Part shown: positions 1 to 4,811 of the stretch, in pieces | Layout: every line of letters begins with the position of its first letter | Position numbering within the stretch: position 1 is the first letter of the stretch | Origin: Microbacterium sp. | Lineage (GTDB): Bacteria; Actinomycetota; Actinomycetes; Actinomycetales; Microbacteriaceae | Assembly (NCBI GenBank): GCA_003248845.1 | Contig: QFPD01000152.1 | Coordinates: 1 to 5,797, forward strand | Reading direction: 5' to 3' | DNA length: 5,797 bases | Position numbers and translations under genes: made by a program | Notes under the pieces: generated by a model | The model's database searches: none | Told to the model about the DNA's origin: nothing | Seen by the model: the letters and a program-made list of their open reading frames with translations, nothing else

Positions 1-91
1 AGGTGATCATGATCGCCGCGATCGCCGCGAACAGGGCACGCGCGAGTTGCAGGTGTCGCACGGCGAAGGTGCGCGTCGAGGCGTCGGTCAC
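1..91 (-). CDS. N-terminus of a probable small membrane protein (partial, runs off the window)
   Basis: Reading leftward from a GTG at 91, the frame stays open for 30 codons to the window edge. It gives a short charged N-terminus (VTDASTRTFAVRHLQLAR) followed by a hydrophobic run (ALFAAIAAIMIT) that looks like the start of a first transmembrane helix. A GGATGAG element about 8 nt upstream could be the ribosome-binding site. The nearby ATG at 104 meets a stop after four codons, so it is not the start. The 40-nt gap to the DUF1801 stop has no clear terminator, so the gene may belong to the same transcript. The opening resembles small multi-helix integral membrane proteins of Microbacterium relatives (HdeD-like type). 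That resemblance is from memory, and too little is visible to assign a function. Confidence 0.45.
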   Translation of the reverse strand, partial: MTDASTRTFAVRHLQLARALFAAIAAIMIT

Positions 92-131
92 GTGGAGCTC
101 ATCCGGACGGGAAGAAAAGGACCTCCCCAGT

Positions 132-587
132 CTAGGCGCGTTCCTCCGGAGCTCCGGCCGCGGTGGCGACGAGGTCGCGCAGCTTCGCCCGCACGGCATC
201 CGTCACCTCGACGACGGCGTAGGTCACGGCCCACATCGCGCCGTCGTCGAGCTGCGCGGCATCCTGAAAGCCGACGGTGCCGTAGCGGGTTTTGAACTTC
301 GCCGCCGGCTGATAGAAGACGACGACCTTGCCGTCCTTCGCATAGGTCGGGAAGCCGTACCAGGTCTTCGGAGCGAGGTCGGGCGCGACGTCGGCGACGA
401 TCTGGTGGAGCGTGACCGCAACCTCCTTGTCGATGCCGGTGAGCGCATCGATCGCGGCGATGCAGTCCTCGTACTCCTTCGCCGTCTTCGCGGCGCCCTT
501 CAGGCCCTTGTCGGCGCGGATCTCCGCCGCGCGCTGCTTCATCGCGGCGCGCTCGTCGGCGCTGAACCCGCTCTTCGTGTCGGTCAT
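132..587 (-). CDS. DUF1801 (YdhG-like) domain protein
   Basis: This is a 151-residue soluble protein. The N-terminal ~45 residues form a charged helical segment (FSADERAAMKQRAAEIRADKG...) typical of the actinobacterial branch. A compact domain follows with the family's signature stretches: APDLAPKTWYGFPTYAKDGKVVVFYQPAAKF begins near residue 73 (split here as APDLAPKTWYGFPTY and KVVVFYQPAAKF), then YGTVGFQDAAQLDDGAMW. DUF1801 proteins include Bacillus YdhG, annotated as an iron chaperone; the biochemical role of this actinobacterial type is not established. I chose the ATG at 587 because the VOC remnant's stop (591-589) lies one base upstream, and similar proteins start with MTDT/MS plus this helix. 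An in-frame upstream extension exists but is a shadow of the VOC reading frame. The ribosome-binding site is weak (GAACGGA), which suggests translation depended on coupling to the upstream VOC gene, now broken. The family call is firm; the function is not. Confidence 0.85.
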   Translation of the reverse strand: MTDTKSGFSADERAAMKQRAAEIRADKGLKGAAKTAKEYEDCIAAIDALTGIDKEVAVTLHQIVADVAPDLAPKTWYGFPTYAKDGKVVVFYQPAAKFKTRYGTVGFQDAAQLDDGAMWAVTYAVVEVTDAVRAKLRDLVATAAGAPEERA

Positions 588-588
588 G

Positions 589-720
589 TCAGTGTCCGTT
601 CTCGGTGGGCGCGCTGTCGGTCGCGCGGTTCTGCTGGATGCGAATGAGATTGCCCGCGGGGTCGCGCACGGCGGCGTCACGGATGCCGTAATCCTGATCG
701 ATCGGCTCCTGCACGACCGA
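589..720 (-). pseudogene. VOC/glyoxalase-like gene remnant (C-terminal third only)
   Basis: Between the truncated AraC gene and the DUF1801 gene, one minus frame encodes about 43 residues ending at a TGA (591-589). It reads SVVQEPIDQDYGIRDAAVRDP, then AGNLIRIQQNRATDSAPTENGH. This is the characteristic last beta-strands and metal-ligand region of vicinal-oxygen-chelate proteins ('EPxDQxYGxRDxAxRDPxGNLxRI'). The N-terminal two thirds of a normal ~125-140-residue VOC protein, including its start, are absent. The homology stops abruptly at about 714-720, where AraC homology begins in a different frame. No credible start codon with a ribosome-binding site precedes it, so it is probably not made as a functional protein. 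In related actinobacteria an AraC regulator is commonly followed by such a VOC gene, so the remnant marks the old two-gene arrangement. A single-base error at the junction could turn it into an AraC-VOC fusion, but the missing middle would remain. Confidence 0.8.
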
Positions 721-991
721 GCGACTGGTAGCCGACCGCGAAGCACACGTCGGTGACCGACAGGTCGGTCGTCCGGAGCAGCGTCATGGCGCGCTCGATC
801 CGACGCGTCATGAGGTACGCGTAGGGCGTCTCGCCATACGCGAGCACGAACTGGCGCGACAGATGCCCCGCCGAAAGGTGCACGTCGCGCGCGAGAGAGG
901 CGATGTCGAGGGGCTGCGCGTACGAGCGGTCCATCCGGTCACGGACACGCCGCAGCCGAGCGAGGGTGTCGAGGTCATGACGGGTCGTCAC
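677..991 (-). pseudogene. AraC-family transcriptional regulator, truncated in its second helix-turn-helix
   Basis: The frame starts at GTG 991 (VTTRHDLDTLARLRRVRDRM...) and gives a DNA-binding-only AraC protein with no ligand domain. The first helix-turn-helix is intact (residues ~26-52, LDIASLARDVHLSAGHLSRQF), followed by the linker helix (YAYLMTRRIERAMTLLR). The second helix-turn-helix begins normally (LSVTDVCFAVGYQSLG, residues 77-92) but stops there. Family members continue 'TFSTRFTELVG'; here the sequence crosses into VOC-gene DNA out of frame, adding 12 unrelated residues (RAGADRSGLRHP) before a stop at 679-677. The recognition helix and the usual ~50-residue C-terminus are lost, so specific DNA binding is probably abolished. 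It lies 19 nt after the oxidoreductase stop and could still be transcribed with it. Family members of this length commonly pair with a downstream VOC gene, whose tail follows here. Family identity is clear; the loss of function is inferred. Confidence 0.82.
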
Positions 992-1010
992 GGCCAGTCC
1001 GTCACGGGCG

Positions 1011-2003
1011 TCACGCGCGTGCGCGCAGCGCCGCGATGATGCGGAGGACGGCGAGCGTGCGCTCTTGATCGGGCGCCGGGTCCTCGCCGCGCACGAGCGT
1101 CGCGAAGCGCTGCACCTCGTAGACCATGTTGTTCGCGGCCGCCTCGACCCGCTCGGCGGTGTGCGACGCGGCCGCGTCGCCGCGGGCGCGCAGCGACAGC
1201 GCGATCTCGCGCGGCGCGGTCACCTCGTCGAACGTAATCGTGCCCCACTCGCCCTGGATCTCGTTGGGCCGGTGCGAGACGCCGATCTTCGAGAACGAGA
1301 CCTGCGCAACGGTGTCGGGGTAGCCGAGGACGGCGGCGCCCGCGCCGTCGGCTCCCGTGGCGATCTCGACGAGATGACCCGTGGCGGATGTGGGCGCGCC
1401 GAACAGGTGGATGGCGGCGCTCAGCGGGTACACGCCGAGGTCGAAAAGTGCGCCGCCGGAGAGCTTCGGGTCGAAGATGTTCGGCGTCTCGCCGCGGAGG
1501 ACGAGGTCGTAGCGCGCCGAGTACTGCGACTGCCCGAACGAAACGAGCCGCACCGGGCCGACCTGGGGAAGCATCTCGGCGACGCGCCGCAGGCCGGGGT
1601 CGTAGACGTTGCGCATGCCTTCGAAGACGACGACGCCGTGCTCGCGTGAGAGCTGGACGAGGTCCGCGAACTCCTCCGCCGTCGGCGTCGCCGGCTTCTC
1701 GAGGAAGACGTGCACACCGGCGGCGATCGCGCGCCGCGCCTGTTCGGCGTGGGCTCCGTTGGGCGATCCGACGTAGACGGCGTCGATGTCGCCGGAGCGG
1801 ACCAGCGCGTCGAGATCGGTCGCGGTGCGCGGCACGCCGATCCGGTCGGCGAAGGCGCGACCGCGCGCGGCATCACGAGAGAAGGCGACGTCGATGCGGA
1901 TGCCGTCGCCGCCGGCGTCCGCCGCTCGGACGGCGTCGGCGAAGCGCTCCGTGATGGTGCTCGTGCCGATGGTGGCGACACGGATCGTGTCGGTGCGGGT
2001 CAC
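1011..2003 (-). CDS. Gfo/Idh/MocA-family NAD(P)-dependent oxidoreductase
   Basis: This 330-residue cytoplasmic dehydrogenase has the usual two-domain build and length. The N-terminal Rossmann fold shows a first strand and dinucleotide turn at residues 7-18 (IRVATIGTSTIT), then the strand and loop VYVGSPNGAHAEQARRAIAAG and the hallmark EKP at 102-104, whose lysine (103) is catalytic in the family. The C-terminal alpha/beta domain carries the motif GGALFDLGVYPL (183-194). The Asp-x-Gly-x-Tyr form, with Tyr192, resembles glucose-fructose oxidoreductase and dihydrodiol dehydrogenase rather than the inositol-dehydrogenase form with His. Sugars or cyclic diols are therefore likely substrates, though neither substrate nor cofactor preference can be fixed. 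The GTG start is supported by a strong AGGAGG seven bases upstream and by a 4-nt overlap (GTGA) with the hydrolase stop, a classic coupling arrangement. The pseudogenized AraC gene follows 19 nt downstream. Confidence 0.9.
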   Translation of the reverse strand: MTRTDTIRVATIGTSTITERFADAVRAADAGGDGIRIDVAFSRDAARGRAFADRIGVPRTATDLDALVRSGDIDAVYVGSPNGAHAEQARRAIAAGVHVFLEKPATPTAEEFADLVQLSREHGVVVFEGMRNVYDPGLRRVAEMLPQVGPVRLVSFGQSQYSARYDLVLRGETPNIFDPKLSGGALFDLGVYPLSAAIHLFGAPTSATGHLVEIATGADGAGAAVLGYPDTVAQVSFSKIGVSHRPNEIQGEWGTITFDEVTAPREIALSLRARGDAAASHTAERVEAAANNMVYEVQRFATLVRGEDPAPDQERTLAVLRIIAALRARA

Positions 2004-2824
2004 CGGGTCTCCTCCTGCAGGAACGCGATCGCCTGCTCACGGAAGACGCGCGAGCCCGGGGCGTTGAAGTGGTGGCGACCGGGGATCTCGAGGAAGCGTC
2101 CCTGCGGCGTCGCCGCCGCGAGCGCGCGGGAGCCCGGGATGATCGCATCTTCGGAGCCGGTCGCGAACAGCACGGGCTGCTGCGGGGCGTGCGCCGGGTC
2201 GGGATCGACTGTCTTCGACTCGCGCATGCCGCGGGCGATCGCGAGGAGCGCGCGCAGGTCGTTGCCCGGCACCCGCTCGGTGAGGGCGATGTAGTTCTGC
2301 GTCACGCGGTCGGTCACCGGCGTCCCCTCGTCCACGTAGGCGCGCACCTGGTCGATGTCCAGCCGCGCGAGCGGGATGCCGTCGGGTACACCGCCGAGGA
2401 TCGCCCGCGGGATGCGCGGTGCGATGTCCTGGATCACCTCCCACCCGACGCGCGCCCCCAGCGAGTACCCGACGTAGAGGGCATCGTCGGCGAGGTAGGT
2501 GTCGAGCACCGTCTCGACGTCGCCCGCCAGCTGACGCAGGTCGTAGTCGTGCGGATCATGGGGCTTGTCGCTCGCCCCGTGCCCCCGCTGGTCGAGCCCG
2601 ATGACGCGGTAGCCGGCGCGCAGCAGGTCTCGCACCCAGCCGGTCGCGACCCAGTTGTCCTTCGTGCTCGAGGCGAACCCGTGCACGACGACGACGACCG
2701 GGTCGTCCAGGTCGCCCCACGAGTAGGTCGCGATGCGCAGCCCCTCGCCGACCATGATGAACTGCGGGTCGGGCAGCCGGGTCAGCTCCGCCAGCGGCGC
2801 AGGCGCCTGCTCATTCGATGACAC
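2000..2824 (-). CDS. Alpha/beta-fold hydrolase
   Basis: This 274-residue protein has all the marks of an active alpha/beta hydrolase. These are the oxyanion-hole strand VVVVVHGF (residues 43-50), the DQRGHGASDKP turn (78-88), the nucleophile elbow GYSLGA with Ser121, the acid loop GSEDAIIP with Asp226, and a histidine in GRHHF (His252 by family position, or His251). A lid segment lies around residues 145-210. There is no signal peptide, so it is cytoplasmic. The family covers esterases, epoxide hydrolases, haloperoxidase-like and C-C bond hydrolases; the substrate cannot be read from the sequence. The start is GTG at 2824, giving a 14-nt overlap with DUF427. Its AAGGAG ribosome-binding site lies within the Lys-Glu codons near the DUF427 end, with a short ~4-nt spacing. 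An ATG at 2814 overlaps the DUF427 stop but is out of frame. The stop overlaps the oxidoreductase start, so the two are probably co-translated. Confidence 0.9.
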   Translation of the reverse strand: MSSNEQAPAPLAELTRLPDPQFIMVGEGLRIATYSWGDLDDPVVVVVHGFASSTKDNWVATGWVRDLLRAGYRVIGLDQRGHGASDKPHDPHDYDLRQLAGDVETVLDTYLADDALYVGYSLGARVGWEVIQDIAPRIPRAILGGVPDGIPLARLDIDQVRAYVDEGTPVTDRVTQNYIALTERVPGNDLRALLAIARGMRESKTVDPDPAHAPQQPVLFATGSEDAIIPGSRALAAATPQGRFLEIPGRHHFNAPGSRVFREQAIAFLQEETR

Positions 2825-3113
2825 GGATCTCCTTCCAGAACGCGACGTAGTCGGAGAAGTCCTTGCCGACGCGCTGAATTCCCGACGAGTACGGGTGCGG
2901 GTAGCTCCAGGCGCGATCGGGGAGCGTCTCGCCCTCCGCCGTGACGGTGAAGTACTGGCACTCGCCCTTCCACGGGCAGGTGTACGGCGTCGGGCTCGTG
3001 CTCAGGTATTCGGCGCGCACGCTCGACGGCGGGAAGTACCAGTTGCCCTCGATGGAGATGAGGTCCTCGCGCGGCGCCTCGGCGATGACGGTGTCGTTCA
3101 GGACGGCTTTCAT
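2811..3113 (-). CDS. DUF427 domain protein
   Basis: This 100-residue single-domain protein belongs to the DUF427 family, whose members are usually 90-130 residues, so it looks complete. Diagnostic features are the N-terminal beta hairpin (MKAVLNDTVIAEAPREDLI), EGNWYFPPSSV, the conserved CPWKGECQYFTV around residues 46-57 and the WSYPHPY motif near residue 69, followed by KDFSDYVAFWK. No catalytic role is established for the family. The conserved Cys-Pro-Trp-Lys-Gly and aromatic Trp/Tyr/His set suggest a small-molecule pocket, which is inference. The ATG at 3113 has a purine-rich AAGGGG 6 nt upstream and lies 27 nt after the MATE stop, so it is probably cotranscribed with it. Its 3' end overlaps the hydrolase gene by 14 nt and carries that gene's ribosome-binding site, linking the two in translation. 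Confidence 0.9.
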   Translation of the reverse strand: MKAVLNDTVIAEAPREDLISIEGNWYFPPSSVRAEYLSTSPTPYTCPWKGECQYFTVTAEGETLPDRAWSYPHPYSSGIQRVGKDFSDYVAFWKEIRVIE

Positions 3114-3140
3114 GCAAACCCCTTCGGCATGAACCCGAGG

Positions 3141-4670
3141 CTACTCCCGCGTGCCGACCTTTCGGCCCCTGCGCGTTCCGCGCGCGGACTCGCCGCGGCG
3201 TCGTCCGCGCGCACGGACCGCGTCCTGCGACGCGATGACCGGGATGGATGCCGTGACCACGGCATCCACCACCATCGATCCGTCGGTCGGCCCGATGACG
3301 GGGATGGCCGTCGTCGCGGTGACCTCGATCGGGTCGACGGGCATGGCCGCGAGGGCGCGGTGCGCGCGGATGTAGGCGGGAACGAGCACGAGGCACGCGC
3401 CGATCCAGGCGAGCGGGTTCGACCACACGACGCCCTCGAAGCCGAGCAGGTGGCCGAGCAGGAGCGCCGCGACGACGCGCATGATGAGCTCGATGACGCC
3501 CGTGACGGTGGGAATGATCGTCGATCCGAGGCCCTGCAGCGATCCGCGCAGGATGAACAGGATCGCGAGCGCCCAGTACCAGAAGCCGTTGACGTGGAGC
3601 ATGAGCGTCGCGAGCTCGACGACGCGCTCCGAGCCGTCGCCGACGAACAGGCGCACCATGGATCCGCCGAACGCGATGAGGAGCGCTCCGAGCACGATTC
3701 CGGCGCCGAGCGCCATCCACACCGCCTGGACGACACCGCGGCGGATGCGGTCGGGCCGGCGTCCGCCGAGGTTCTGCGCCGCGTACATGGATGCCGCGAG
3801 GCCCAGCGACTGCAGAAGCGCCACCGCGAGGCCGTCGACGCGCGACGCCGTCGTGTACGCGGCGACCGCATCGGCGCCGAGAGTGTTGAGGGCGATCTGC
3901 ACCGTGAGCGTGCCGATGCCGATGATGGACGCCTGGAATCCCATCGGGAGACCGAGCCGCAGGTGCTCGGCGATGTCGGCGCGCGTCACGCGCCAGTCGA
4001 AGCGGCGCACGTGCAGCACCGGCACCCGCCGCCGCACGTAGTCGAGGCACAGCACGACCGACACCGCCTGCGCGACGACGGTCGCGAGGGCGGCACCGGC
4101 GATGCCCCACGCCAGCGGGCCGACCATGAGGATCACGAGTCCCGCGTTGAGCAGGCACGAGATCGTCAGGAAGATGAGCGGGGTCCGCGAGTCGCCGATC
4201 GCGCGGATGATCGACGCGAGAAAGTTGAACGCGACGATGGCGCCCGTGCCGAGGAAACTGATCTGCGCGAATACCGTCGCCCCCGGCAGGAGCTCTGCGG
4301 GGGTCTGCAGCAGTGCGAGGATCGGTCCCGCGAACATCGGCGCGAAGACGGTCAGCACGATCGTGATCGCCGCCGACAGCAGAGCGCCCGTGGCGACCGA
4401 GCGGCGCACACCCGCGAAGTCGCGCGCACCGAACGCCTGCGCCGTCGGAATCGCGAAACCGCTCGCGAGGCCCCAGGTGAACCCGAGCAGCAGGAACAGC
4501 AGCGCTCCCGTCGCCCCGACGGCGGCGAGCGCGTCGACGCCGAGGAGACGCCCGACGACGATGGCATCGACGAACTGGTACAGCTGCTGGACGACGTTGC
4601 CGATCAGCAGCGGCACCGAGAAGGCGAGGATGACGCGCCACGGGCGGCCGGTGGTGAGGGTGCGGGACAT
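3141..4670 (-). CDS. MATE-family efflux transporter
   Basis: This 509-residue integral membrane protein is a multidrug and toxic-compound extrusion (MATE) antiporter; the family exports organic cations and drugs using a Na+ or H+ gradient. The first helix carries the diagnostic PLLIGNVVQQLYQFVDAIVV and then GRLLGVDALAAVGATGAL (residues ~20-57). The matching second-half start is GLPMGFQASIIGIGTLTVQIALN (split, ~240-262). About twelve hydrophobic helices can be picked out between residues 14 and 438. The family usually ends near 440-460 residues; here a ~67-residue cytoplasmic tail follows, with two IPVI segments and an Arg/Lys-rich end (487-509). I chose ATG 4670: it has AAGGA 5 nt upstream, begins MSRTLTTG as relatives do, and an upstream in-frame ATG at 4742 lies before the expected transcription start. 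A promoter with an operator-like palindrome precedes it. The exported substrate is unknown. Confidence 0.93.
   Translation of the reverse strand: MSRTLTTGRPWRVILAFSVPLLIGNVVQQLYQFVDAIVVGRLLGVDALAAVGATGALLFLLLGFTWGLASGFAIPTAQAFGARDFAGVRRSVATGALLSAAITIVLTVFAPMFAGPILALLQTPAELLPGATVFAQISFLGTGAIVAFNFLASIIRAIGDSRTPLIFLTISCLLNAGLVILMVGPLAWGIAGAALATVVAQAVSVVLCLDYVRRRVPVLHVRRFDWRVTRADIAEHLRLGLPMGFQASIIGIGTLTVQIALNTLGADAVAAYTTASRVDGLAVALLQSLGLAASMYAAQNLGGRRPDRIRRGVVQAVWMALGAGIVLGALLIAFGGSMVRLFVGDGSERVVELATLMLHVNGFWYWALAILFILRGSLQGLGSTIIPTVTGVIELIMRVVAALLLGHLLGFEGVVWSNPLAWIGACLVLVPAYIRAHRALAAMPVDPIEVTATTAIPVIGPTDGSMVVDAVVTASIPVIASQDAVRARGRRRGESARGTRRGRKVGTRE
3245..3268. repeat. Perfect 11-bp inverted repeat, 2-bp spacer, inside the MATE tail
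   Basis: The arms TGGATGCCGTG and CACGGCATCCA are exact reverse complements separated by AC. Two GGATGCCG octamers face each other to make the arms. The repeat lies in codons for the non-membrane C-terminal tail of the MATE protein (VVDAVVTASIPV). In mRNA it could form a strong stem, with the loop opening to at least 4 nt. No T-tract follows, so it is not a textbook terminator. Confidence 0.7.
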
Positions 4671-4715
4671 GGATCCTTCGCGGGAGGGAGAGGGAACAGG
4701 CCGGAAACGGCGAAG

Positions 4716-4735
4716 GGCGCCCCCGACGGAGCGCC
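4716..4735 (-). promoter_or_regulatory. Possible hairpin in the MATE mRNA leader
   Basis: Read on the minus strand, GGCGCTCC and GGGGCGCC can pair over 8 bp (one G-U) around a GTCG loop. The stem would sit a few bases after the expected transcription start and ~45 nt before the MATE ATG, followed by a pyrimidine-rich leader. There is no U-tract and no recognised riboswitch motif. In DNA this GC-rich, such a stem can arise by chance. Confidence 0.3.
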
Positions 4736-4744
4736 ACGGCATCC

Positions 4745-4773
4745 ACTCTATCGAATCGATTCGACGAGGTCAA
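4745..4773 (-). promoter_or_regulatory. Sigma-70-like promoter for the MATE gene
   Basis: On the minus strand, TTGACC (4773-4768) is followed after exactly 17 bp by TAGAGT (4750-4745). This is a strong match to housekeeping -35 and -10 elements (TTGACA, TANNNT). The predicted start near 4738 leaves a leader of about 67 nt before the ATG at 4670. It is the only convincing promoter I see for the minus-strand cluster, so it may drive the MATE gene and those behind it. Confidence 0.65.
4751..4764. promoter_or_regulatory. Operator-like 14-bp palindrome in the MATE promoter spacer
   Basis: TCGAATCGATTCGA is a perfect palindrome occupying most of the 17-bp spacer between the -35 and -10 boxes. A repressor bound there would block RNA polymerase, as many TetR- and MarR-family regulators of efflux genes do. 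It also lies 48 nt upstream of the divergent DUF808 start codon, so it might affect both genes. No intact regulator gene is seen in the window. A palindrome of this length is expected about once by chance in such a window; its position is what makes it notable. Confidence 0.5.
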
Positions 4774-4798
4774 GTCCCCCGCCTGAGTGCGCACCGCG

Positions 4799-4804
4799 TA
4801 CTGT
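4799..4804 (+). promoter_or_regulatory. -10-like box of a possible leaderless promoter for the DUF808 gene
   Basis: TACTGT fits the actinobacterial TANNNT -10 pattern and ends 7 nt before the ATG at 4812, so transcription would start at or next to the start codon. No good -35 box lies 16-18 bp upstream. The ATG has only a weak GTGAGA in place of a ribosome-binding site. Leaderless mRNAs of this form are common in actinobacteria. Confidence 0.4.
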
Positions 4805-4811
4805 GAGACGC

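Noticed and set aside
146..157. Perfect 12-bp palindrome CCGGAGCTCCGG in the end of the DUF1801 gene
   Set aside because: Several perfect 12-bp palindromes are expected by chance in a GC-rich window of this size, and it is not at a promoter or gene junction.
122..157. Possible promoter for the leftmost gene with TAGACT (134-129) as -10
   Set aside because: The hexamer includes the DUF1801 stop codon and no -35-like sequence lies 16-18 bp upstream.
700..740. Mobile-element scar as the cause of the AraC-VOC junction
   Set aside because: I found no terminal inverted repeats, target-site duplication or transposase fragment around the junction.
2812..2814. ATG overlapping the DUF427 stop as the hydrolase start
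   Set aside because: It has the attractive ATGA overlap geometry but is in a different frame from the hydrolase; GTG 2824 with AAGGAG upstream is in frame.
4671..4742. Earlier in-frame ATG at 4742 for the MATE protein, adding 24 residues
   Set aside because: The ATG lies upstream of the transcription start predicted from the TTGACC/TAGAGT promoter, has no ribosome-binding site, and the added residues do not resemble MATE N-termini. ATG 4670 has a good ribosome-binding site.
2782..4794. A 670-codon minus-strand frame overlapping the MATE gene
   Set aside because: It is rich in Arg, Pro and His with no recognisable domain; the MATE protein in the adjacent frame explains the DNA. Long stop-free shadow frames are normal at this base composition.
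2733..4811. A plus-strand frame open for nearly 700 codons antisense to the hydrolase, DUF427 and MATE genes, running in frame into the DUF808 gene
   Set aside because: Its product is Arg/Asp/Glu/Ala-rich low-complexity sequence, as expected from the antisense of GC-rich codons. The sense strand encodes well-recognised families, and DUF808 homology begins only at 4812.
4671..4811. Guanidine-type riboswitch ahead of the MATE gene
   Set aside because: The leader is short and lacks the ACGR-loop hairpin pair or other conserved elements of the known guanidine classes; the single stem has a GTCG loop.
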